DNA of 48,417 bases. Origin: Actinomadura darangshiensis. Lineage in GTDB: Bacteria; Actinomycetota; Actinomycetes; Streptosporangiales; Streptosporangiaceae. This document shows, in pieces, positions 8,863 through 15,543 of the stretch (positions are counted from its first letter, which is position 1; each line of letters opens with the position of its first letter). Location: contig NZ_SMKY01000035.1 of NCBI RefSeq assembly GCF_004349235.1, forward strand, positions 1-48,417, given 5' to 3'. A program made the translations under genes and the position numbers. The notes below the pieces were generated by a model. That model was not told the DNA's origin and made no database searches. It saw nothing but the letters and a program-made list of their open reading frames with translations.

Positions 8863-9627
8863 GTGAGCGAAGTGTTCGCGGGCAGGTCCGCGCTGATCAC
8901 CGGCGCCGCGCAGGGCATCGGCGCCGCGACGGCGCGCATGTTCGCGGCGCGCGGGGCACGGGTGGTGGTCGCCGACATCAACGAGGACGGCGGCAAGCAG
9001 ACCGTCGAGGCGATCCAGCGCGACGGCGGCGAAGCGGTCTTCGTCCGCGCCGACCTCACCTCCGCAACCGACGCCGAAGCGGCGGTGCGGGCCGCCGTCG
9101 ACGCCTACGGCCGCCTCGACTGCGCCGTCAACAACGCCGGCATCGAGGAACAGGGCTCGGCGCTGCACGAGATCACCGAGGAGTCCTGGGACAGGCTGGT
9201 CGCGGTGAACCTCAAGGGCGTCTGGCTGTCCATGAAGTACGAGATCCGGCAGATGCTCGCCCAAGGCGGCGGCACGATCGCCAACATGGCCTCCGTCGCC
9301 GGACTGGTCGGCCTCCCGCTGGGCATCTCCGACTACTCCGCGACCAAGGGCGGCGTGGTCGCCATGACCCGCACCGCCGCCATCGAGTACGTCAAACAGG
9401 GCATCCGGATCAACGCCGTCTGCCCCGGCGTCGTCCGCACCGCCCTCCTCGACCAGGCCATCCAGGGCGGCATGTTCACCGAGGAGCAAGCGGCCGCACT
9501 GCACCCCACCGGCGTCCTGCTGGACCCCGACGACGTCGCCGAAACCTTCTCCTTCCTGTGCTCCGACGCGTCCCGCCACATCACCGGCCAGTCGATCGCC
9601 GTCGACTGCGGCATGTCCGCCGGCTGA
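8863..9627 (+). CDS. SDR-family NAD(P)-dependent oxidoreductase
   Basis: A 254-residue classical short-chain dehydrogenase. The cofactor motif TGAAQGIG is at 13-20, NNAG at 90-93, the catalytic Ser at 144 (MASVAG), and Tyr158 and Lys162 in DYSATKGG. The C-terminus SIAVDCGMSAG is typical of FabG-like and hydroxysteroid-type enzymes. Asp38 at the end of strand 2 (VVADIN) suggests NAD(H) rather than NADP(H). GTG start at 8863 with the ribosome-binding site AAGGAG about 8 bases upstream. It is transcribed away from the ABC/O-methyltransferase operon and shares its upstream region, so both may serve the same small-molecule pathway (inference). The substrate is unknown. Confidence 0.88.
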   Translation: MSEVFAGRSALITGAAQGIGAATARMFAARGARVVVADINEDGGKQTVEAIQRDGGEAVFVRADLTSATDAEAAVRAAVDAYGRLDCAVNNAGIEEQGSALHEITEESWDRLVAVNLKGVWLSMKYEIRQMLAQGGGTIANMASVAGLVGLPLGISDYSATKGGVVAMTRTAAIEYVKQGIRINAVCPGVVRTALLDQAIQGGMFTEEQAAALHPTGVLLDPDDVAETFSFLCSDASRHITGQSIAVDCGMSAG

Positions 9628-9647
9628 CGAACCTCTCCGCCGCGCTT

Positions 9648-9678
9648 CGGCACGGGACCGATTCCGCGTCCCGTGCCG
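9648..9678. terminator. Bidirectional hairpin terminator
   Basis: An 11-bp perfect stem (CGGCACGGGAC at 9648-9658 pairing with GTCCCGTGCCG at 9668-9678) with a 9-base loop, extendable by one wobble and one A-T pair. It lies in the 96-bp space between the convergent SDR and XRE genes. No long T run follows on either side, which is common for actinobacterial terminators. Confidence 0.7.
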
Positions 9679-9723
9679 GACCGCGTACACGATCCCGCCC
9701 AGCGGACGCTTTCCGCAGGACGC

Positions 9724-11103
9724 TCAGCGCCAGTACTGGCCGATGTGCGCCTGCAATGCCTGGGCGGCGGCGCGGTCGCGGTCGCGGTCCGGGACGCACC
9801 GGTACACGCGGCGGGCCAGGCCGGCGAGAGTGACGGTGCGGTGCTCGGGCGGTAGTCCGGCAAACGCGGCGGTCGCGGCGTCCAAGCCCTGGTGGGTCTG
9901 CCCGGAACGGATGAGAACCATGCTCGTCTTGAGTTCGACCTCGGCGCGTTCACGTATGGAGACCGGTTCCAGATGATCGAGCTCGGCCCGTAGTTCGCCT
10001 CTGAGGTCGGTGCGGACGGTGCCGTCGCCGAGGGCCGCCAAGACGGCGGTGCGGGTGGATCGCAGCCGCTGCGCCGGCCACCCCCAGACGGCCTGCTCCT
10101 CGCCGCGCACGTCCTCGGGAAGCCGTTCGAACAGGTCGTCCAGAGCGGCGAGCTCGGTGAGGGCCAGCCGTGTCAGCGCGGGACTGCCGGAGGTGGCCAG
10201 GGACAGGGCACGCGCCGCCCCGGCATCGGCCGATCCGGCACAGGGCACCCCCCCGGCCAGTTCCCGCGCCTGGTCGGCGACCCGCAGCGCGAGTGAAGTC
10301 AACCCGATCGCCTGGGCGGCCATCGCCTGTCGTCCGCAGACCCATGCCCGCAGGACCGGGTCGCCGCCCGCCCGCGCGATCCGCCGGGCGGTGCGCCACC
10401 AGCGGGACGCCGCGGCGAGTTCGCCGACCTCGGTCAGCGCCATCGCCATCAGTGCGGAGAGCTGCGCGCTCACTCGTAGAAGGGCGACGTGGTCGGCCGA
10501 CCCTTCCGCGGCGATGTCAAGGTCCGGGCCACACGCGTCGATGGCCTTGCCCAGGTCGACGATGTCCGTGCCGATGTCCCGAATGAACGCTTGGGGCGGA
10601 CCGATGCGCACAGAGCAGGCGTACTCATAGGCCGTCAGTCTCCAGTCCTCGACGAGATCGACGGTGTCGGCGGCACGCACCGCTCGATCGAGGCTGACGC
10701 GCAGCGTCTCGACCGGATCGACCGAGATCGGAGTGCCGGTCGATCCGGCCCCCGGCGCCTGAAGCGCCGTCGGCGGCTCAGCGGGAAGGCCCGCCGTGTG
10801 GAAGAGGGCGGACCTGTGCGCACTGTAGCCGCCCGCCGCATCGGCATCGCCGGATGGGAGCCGTGCGAAGGCGACCGGGGCGCTCGGGCCGTGGCCCGCC
10901 GAGGGATCGAGGAGCCGGTCGAGTTCGGCCAGGCTGATGGTCAGCGCGGCGGCCAGCCGGGGACGGTGCCGGTCGGTGATCTCAGTGGCGCCCCGCTCCC
11001 ACCGGCTGACCGTCGTCTTGTCCACACCGATCTCCTCGGCGAGAGACACCTGGGTGTGGCTGGCGCGTTTACGCGCGACGGCCAGCCGACGTCTGGGCGT
11101 CAT
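9724..11103 (-). CDS. XRE-type helix-turn-helix regulator coupled to the conservon
   Basis: A 459-residue protein. Residues about 8-60 form an XRE/Cro helix-turn-helix (SLAEEIGVDKTTVSRWERG). The remaining ~390 residues are alpha-helical, alanine/leucine/arginine-rich, and resemble the tetratricopeptide-like sensory halves of Streptomyces regulators of this size. Much longer upstream frames are open, but the start at ATG 11103 is chosen because the HTH begins right after it and it overlaps the stop of the upstream GTPase gene (ATGA), giving translational coupling. The gene is thus the fifth member of the conservon operon and could be its DNA-binding output. Ligand and target promoters are unknown. 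Confidence 0.75.
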   Translation of the reverse strand: MTPRRRLAVARKRASHTQVSLAEEIGVDKTTVSRWERGATEITDRHRPRLAAALTISLAELDRLLDPSAGHGPSAPVAFARLPSGDADAAGGYSAHRSALFHTAGLPAEPPTALQAPGAGSTGTPISVDPVETLRVSLDRAVRAADTVDLVEDWRLTAYEYACSVRIGPPQAFIRDIGTDIVDLGKAIDACGPDLDIAAEGSADHVALLRVSAQLSALMAMALTEVGELAAASRWWRTARRIARAGGDPVLRAWVCGRQAMAAQAIGLTSLALRVADQARELAGGVPCAGSADAGAARALSLATSGSPALTRLALTELAALDDLFERLPEDVRGEEQAVWGWPAQRLRSTRTAVLAALGDGTVRTDLRGELRAELDHLEPVSIRERAEVELKTSMVLIRSGQTHQGLDAATAAFAGLPPEHRTVTLAGLARRVYRCVPDRDRDRAAAQALQAHIGQYWR

Positions 11104-11723
11104 CGGCTTCGCTGGGGTATGGCCCTGGCGAGGACGTACTCGACCATGGTGATCAGCACCTGCTTGGCCGACTCCCGGCTGCGCACGTCGCACAGCAGCA
11201 GCGGCACGTTCTCGTCCAGGTCCAGCGCGATCCGCACGTCCCCGGGATCCTTGCGCTCGGCGCCGTCGAAGCAGTTCACCGCTACGAGGAACGGGGTGCG
11301 GCGGTCCTCGAAGTAGTCGACGGCGCCGAAGCAGTCGGCGAGCCGGCGCACGTCGGCGAGTACCACCGCCCCGATGGCGCCCACCACGAGTTCGTCCCAC
11401 ATGAACCAGAACCGCTGCTGGCCCGGCGTGCCGAACAGGTACAGCACCAGGTCGTCCGGCAGCGTGATCCGGCCGAAGTCCATCGCCACGGTGGTGCTGG
11501 TCTTGCCGTCCACACCGGTGGTGTCATCGACGCCCACACTCCGGTCGGTGAGGAGTTCCTCGGTGCGCAGGGGGCGGATCTCGCTGATCGAGCCCACCAT
11601 GGTCGTCTTGCCGACCCCGAACCCGCCCGCGATGAGGATCTTCGCGGCGGTCAGCTGGCGGCCGTCTCCGACGGCCTGCGCGCCCGGCTCGTGGACGGCG
11701 GTGTCAGAGTGCACGTAGTCCAT
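11100..11723 (-). CDS. cvnD: Conservon small GTPase-like protein (CvnD)
   Basis: A 207-residue ATP/GTP-binding protein of the conservon family. The P-loop GGFGVGKT is at 33-40, the switch-I region is DRSVGVDDTTGVDGKTSTTV, and the G3-like switch-II sequence is LFGTPGQQRFWFMWDEL. The following VVLADVRRLADCFGAVDYFE and VAVNCFDGAE stretches match the Ras-like/MglA-like core. In studied conservons CvnD works with the CvnA kinase-like protein, the CvnB Roadblock and CvnC as a membrane-associated switch resembling a GPCR-G-protein set. The ATG start overlaps the DUF742 gene by 20 bases and its stop overlaps the XRE start. Confidence 0.9.
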   Translation of the reverse strand: MDYVHSDTAVHEPGAQAVGDGRQLTAAKILIAGGFGVGKTTMVGSISEIRPLRTEELLTDRSVGVDDTTGVDGKTSTTVAMDFGRITLPDDLVLYLFGTPGQQRFWFMWDELVVGAIGAVVLADVRRLADCFGAVDYFEDRRTPFLVAVNCFDGAERKDPGDVRIALDLDENVPLLLCDVRSRESAKQVLITMVEYVLARAIPQRSR

Positions 11724-12072
11724 TCAGCAGCTTCCTTAGTACGAGCTCGTCCGGGACGTCGCCGGCGGGGGTCGGCTTCAGCACCCTGAGCATGTTCTCG
11801 TCGCGCAGGTCGTCGATCAGGACTCGCACGACGCCGACGGGCAGATTGATCTCGGACGCCAGATCGGCGAAGGTGATCGGCCGCAGGCAGATCGCCAGCA
11901 GCCTCCGGTGCTCGGGGTCCAAGCGCACCCGCCGGGGCACCGGCACGCCGGTCGATTCCAACATGGAGATCAGATCGAGCCTGTCGTCGCGGAGCTCGGT
12001 CCGCCCCCGCGTGACCGTGTAGGGGCGGGCGACCGGTCCCGCGTCCCTGTCGAGCCATCGGTCAGTGCTCAC
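11704..12072 (-). CDS. cvnC: DUF742 protein (CvnC)
   Basis: A 122-residue member of DUF742, the third conservon component. The family core is seen in PYTVTRGRTELR near the start and in the winged-helix-like stretch FADLASEINLPVGVVRVLIDDL followed by LRVLKP. The protein is cytoplasmic and is thought to connect the Roadblock protein with the GTPase; its biochemical role is not settled. It starts six bases after the cvnB stop and its end overlaps cvnD, so it is part of the same transcript. Confidence 0.88.
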   Translation of the reverse strand: MSTDRWLDRDAGPVARPYTVTRGRTELRDDRLDLISMLESTGVPVPRRVRLDPEHRRLLAICLRPITFADLASEINLPVGVVRVLIDDLRDENMLRVLKPTPAGDVPDELVLRKLLNGLRAL

Positions 12073-12078
12073 CCGGAC

Positions 12079-12495
12079 TCACCTCACGCCCGACCCCGAC
12101 AGCCGGGGAGCGGACGGCGGTCGCTCGGCGAGGCGTTCGGCGACTTCGGTCATCTCGTACACGATCGCGCCCGCGTCCGCGTCCGCGGCGCTCAGCACGG
12201 CGAGGCACAGGTGCTCACCGGCCGGGACCATGAACACCAGCATCGAGTCCATCTCGATGACGCTCTGCATGAGCTCGCCGCCGGCGAGCCGCCGGCACGC
12301 CCCGCGGGCGAGGCCCTGCACGCCCGCCACCAGTGCGGACAGATGTTCGGAGTCCTCCCGGCCGAAACCCGAGGTGCAGGCCACGACCAGCCCGTCACTC
12401 GACAGGACGACCGCGTCGCCCACCAGCCCCGCACGGCCGGCCATGCCGTCGAGAAGCCGGCGTACTTCCCTATCCGTGATCGGTGGTTCCGTCAT
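12079..12495 (-). CDS. cvnB: Roadblock/LC7 domain protein (CvnB)
   Basis: A 138-residue Roadblock/LC7 domain. The characteristic strand-turn-strand VLSSDGLVVACTSGF, the helix DSEHLSALVAGVQGLARGACR and the second beta unit MDSMLVFMVPAGEHLCLAVLS are all present. Such proteins dimerise and act as partners or GTPase-activating factors of MglA/CvnD-type GTPases. ATG at 12495 overlaps the cvnA stop by 4 bases. A second Roadblock gene lies divergently at 15083-15487, so the locus may have interchangeable partners. Confidence 0.9.
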   Translation of the reverse strand: MTEPPITDREVRRLLDGMAGRAGLVGDAVVLSSDGLVVACTSGFGREDSEHLSALVAGVQGLARGACRRLAGGELMQSVIEMDSMLVFMVPAGEHLCLAVLSAADADAGAIVYEMTEVAERLAERPPSAPRLSGSGVR

Positions 12496-14858
12496 CGTTC
12501 ACCTCTGCCGTCGTTCCATCCCGCGGGTGGCGTCGGCGTGAGCGGCTCGGCCCGCCCGCGCCGCCATCCGCTCTGCATCGATGCCATGACCGAACGGGCC
12601 CGCTCCGGCGAACGCGCGTTCCGCCCCTCGGACGGGGCCCCCTCGGACGGGGGCTGCGGGGCGGCGTCGCGCAGCTGCGGGGCCAGGTTGGCACGGCGGA
12701 CGCGGCGCGGCATTCCCGCGTGCGTGCCCCCGGTCGTGGACGCCGCCGCCGCCGACGGTAGATGTGCGACGGGCGGCTCGGGTGGCGGTCGCGTGCCGGT
12801 CACCTCATGCACGGCGAGGGGTTCAGTGCCGCCGCGGTGCCGTCCAACGGAATCCACCGCATGCTTCTGCACGTCGCCGCCGATGGTGTCCGGAGGTTCG
12901 GAGCCGGCCGCCGGAGCGGTGTCGGCGGGAGCGTTCGCCGATTCGGGTTCGTCCGCACGGCCGATCCGGTCCGCCGGCACGACGATCGAGTGCGGCAGGA
13001 GCACGATGGTCTTGATGCCGCCGTAGGAGTTCTGCTCCAGCACCACCTTGATCCCGTGCCGGTACGCGAGGCTGCCGACGACGAACAGTCCGAGCTGGTC
13101 ACCGTTGGACAGGTCGAACTCCGGCTCGCGGCCGAGTTGCTCGTTGACGGCCGCGAGCTTGACCGGGCCCATGCCCAGGCCGCGGTCCTGGATCTCCACC
13201 ACGAAGCCCTGGCCCACCAGCCCGGCGTCGACCTCGACCGGTGTGTTCGGCGGCGACATGGCGGCGGCGTTCTCGATCAGCTCGGCCAGCAGGTGGATCA
13301 CGTCGGCGACGGCCGAGCCGATGATCCCCTCTTCCGCCGTGCTCACCACCTCGGCGCGGGCGTAGTCCTCGATCTCGCCGATCGCGCCGCGCAGCACGTC
13401 CAGGATGCCGACCGGATGGCGCCAGCCGCGGCCGGGGGCGGCACCGGACAGGATGATCAGGCCCTCGGCATGCCGCCGCATGCGGGTGGTGAGGTGGTCG
13501 ATGGCGAACAGGTCGGCCAGGGCCTCCGGGTCGGACGCCTTGCTCTCCAGGGTGTCCAGCATCGACAACTGGCGGTGCAGCAGCGACTGGTTACGCCGGG
13601 CCAGGTTCTGGAACACCCCGTTGACCGCCATGCGGAGCTCGGCCTGGCCGACGGCGGCCTCGACGGCGGTGCGCTGCACGGAAGAGAAAGCGGCCGCGAC
13701 GTTGGACACCTCGGCCGTCCTGCCGACCGCGAGTGGCGGCGCCTCCGTGGCGACATCGACCTCGTCGCCGCGGCGCAGCCGGCTCACCACGCTTGGCAGC
13801 CGCTGGTCGGCCAGATCGCGTGCCGCACCCTGGAGGCCGAGCAGGTCACGGCTGATGCGGCGGCCGAACCGTAGCATCAGGAACGCGGTCAGGGCGACGG
13901 CGACCAGGCCGATGACGCCGATGAGGGCGAGGCGCAGCAGAGTCGCGTCGGAGGTCTTCTTGGCGTCGCCGGCCAGCACCACCCGGGACTTCCCGAGCCC
14001 GCCGTCCAGCTCCTTGATGAAGCCCCCCACGTCGCCCTGCCACGCGGTCGGTGTGAGGTGCAGCCGGGCCCCGGGGCGGGTCGCCAGGATGCCGTCCTCC
14101 ACCGCGGTGAAGTTGTCCGCCGCGTCCGAGGCCAGCGCTTCCTTGAAGGGCGCGCCGTTGGCCCGGGTGAACTCGGAGATGCTGGAGGTCTCCAGGTAGC
14201 GCCGTTCGAACACGACCTTGGTGACCGCGGTGTGCTCGGCGGAGGTCATCCGGCCCCCCGCGACGATCACGCCGCCGACCAGCGCGGCCTCGCGTCCGGC
14301 CAGCTCGATGGCGCGCGACATACCCGTCAGGTGGTACGCCTGCTGATCGCCGTTGTCGGCCACGAGCAGGTAGATGAACCCGAAATGGGTGTCGATGATG
14401 TCGTTGTAGGCGTTGAACGCCGCGAGTTTGCTCATGGAGCCGGAGTCGACCTGGCCCCGGAGGGCGCCGATGCCGTTGAGCTTGGCTATCAGTGTCGAGA
14501 GCCGCTGCTTCATCGGGCCGGTCAGGGTGCCCTGGAACTTGTCGGAGCGCGCGGCACTGTTCATCTGGACGATCGTGCCGTCCATCTTCTGGCGGAGTGC
14601 GTCCATCGAGGTGCGCGGCAGCCGTCCGCCACCGCTCAGCCAGACCACCGACTCCTGCCGCTCCTGCGCCAGGGTGACCAGCATCGGCTGCACGGCGTTG
14701 CCGTAGATCTTGTTGGCGGTATCGATGTTGCGCTGGTGTATGGCATCGGACGCGGTGCTCTGCGCGGCGAAGAACCACAGCGTGACCAGCGAGATCATCG
14801 GGATGATGAGCTGGCCGTAGAGCGAGAACCGGATCGAGCGACGGCGTGGGCGCATCAC
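12492..14858 (-). CDS. cvnA: Membrane NIT-domain histidine-kinase-like ATPase (CvnA)
   Basis: A 788-residue sensor, first gene of the conservon. Transmembrane helix 1 is at about 15-35, an extracellular ~265-residue nitrate/nitrite-sensing-like (NIT) domain follows, then helix 2 at about 305-330 (LALIGVIGLVAVALTAFLML) and a HAMP-like stretch. The HATPase domain shows the N-box LAELIENAAAMSPPNTPVEV and the G1 box IQDRGLGMG. The H-box region is atypical, as in other CvnA proteins, so phosphotransfer is uncertain. The last ~150 residues are Pro/Ala/Arg-rich and disordered. The gene starts ATG 14858 and faces a divergent Roadblock gene across 224 bp. The ligand of the NIT domain is unknown. Confidence 0.88.
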   Translation of the reverse strand: MMRPRRRSIRFSLYGQLIIPMISLVTLWFFAAQSTASDAIHQRNIDTANKIYGNAVQPMLVTLAQERQESVVWLSGGGRLPRTSMDALRQKMDGTIVQMNSAARSDKFQGTLTGPMKQRLSTLIAKLNGIGALRGQVDSGSMSKLAAFNAYNDIIDTHFGFIYLLVADNGDQQAYHLTGMSRAIELAGREAALVGGVIVAGGRMTSAEHTAVTKVVFERRYLETSSISEFTRANGAPFKEALASDAADNFTAVEDGILATRPGARLHLTPTAWQGDVGGFIKELDGGLGKSRVVLAGDAKKTSDATLLRLALIGVIGLVAVALTAFLMLRFGRRISRDLLGLQGAARDLADQRLPSVVSRLRRGDEVDVATEAPPLAVGRTAEVSNVAAAFSSVQRTAVEAAVGQAELRMAVNGVFQNLARRNQSLLHRQLSMLDTLESKASDPEALADLFAIDHLTTRMRRHAEGLIILSGAAPGRGWRHPVGILDVLRGAIGEIEDYARAEVVSTAEEGIIGSAVADVIHLLAELIENAAAMSPPNTPVEVDAGLVGQGFVVEIQDRGLGMGPVKLAAVNEQLGREPEFDLSNGDQLGLFVVGSLAYRHGIKVVLEQNSYGGIKTIVLLPHSIVVPADRIGRADEPESANAPADTAPAAGSEPPDTIGGDVQKHAVDSVGRHRGGTEPLAVHEVTGTRPPPEPPVAHLPSAAAASTTGGTHAGMPRRVRRANLAPQLRDAAPQPPSEGAPSEGRNARSPERARSVMASMQSGWRRGRAEPLTPTPPAGWNDGRGER

Positions 14859-15082
14859 CGGACGACACTGCCGCGGCAGTTGGGGATCTGGGGGATGCGA
14901 TCATCCATGGGTCGACTCCTCATCGGGCTCGGTGATGCACCGCGCGGGCGGAACTCGTGGCAGCGTGGCCACGGATCTATCGTCCGGAGTTCCGTGGATC
15001 CCGCATGGGCGCCGATGGAACCATGTGCGGCGATCCGGCAACTCCGGACTGTCCACCCCTGTCCAAGAAGAGGAGGATTCAC

Positions 15083-15487
15083 GTGACGCCACTGCAGGGC
15101 GAATCGACCGACCGGCTGGACTGGCTGATCGACGGGCTCGTCGAACGCGTACCCGAGGTGACCAGAGCGGTGGTGCAGTCGGCGGACGGGCTCCTGATGG
15201 GGGCCTCCACCGGCCTGAGCCGGGAAGACGCGGAGTACCTGTCCGCGCTGGCCGCCGGCTTGCAGAGCCTCGCGCAAGGAGCGCGAAGCCAGTTCGACGC
15301 GGGCGAGGTGCACCAGACGATCATCGAGATGAGCAACGCGTTCCTGTTCGTCACCGCGGCAGGAGAGGGCGCCTCACTGACCGTGCTCAGCGGCGCAGAC
15401 GCCGACCCGGCACACATCAGCTACGAGATGACCATCCTCGTCAAGCAGGTCGGCGAACACATCTCCTCCCGCCCCCGAAGAGACTGA
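15083..15487 (+). CDS. Stand-alone Roadblock/LC7 domain protein
   Basis: A 134-residue Roadblock protein closely resembling CvnB across the window: SADGLLMGASTGLSREDAEY, then YLSALAAGLQSLAQGARSQF and IIEMSNAFLFVTAAGEGA correspond stretch by stretch. GTG at 15083 is taken as the start because AGGAGG lies 6 bases before it; an upstream in-frame extension has no family resemblance. The gene is transcribed away from the conservon, so it may supply an alternative partner for CvnD under separate control (inference). Confidence 0.85.
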   Translation: MTPLQGESTDRLDWLIDGLVERVPEVTRAVVQSADGLLMGASTGLSREDAEYLSALAAGLQSLAQGARSQFDAGEVHQTIIEMSNAFLFVTAAGEGASLTVLSGADADPAHISYEMTILVKQVGEHISSRPRRD

Positions 15488-15543
15488 GCCGTCCCTGGCC
15501 GCCCGGACCGGGAGGAATCCGGGTCGGCCGCCATGCCGGAGTG

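Noticed and set aside
10937..11400. Extension of the XRE gene up to 11400.
   Set aside because: The extra 99 codons overlap the clearly conserved CvnD gene and are Arg/Gly-rich; the ATGA start at 11103 fits better.
15488..15543. Possible terminator between the converging Roadblock and toxin genes.
   Set aside because: Only a broken partial stem around GGCCG and CGGCC was found, too weak to list.
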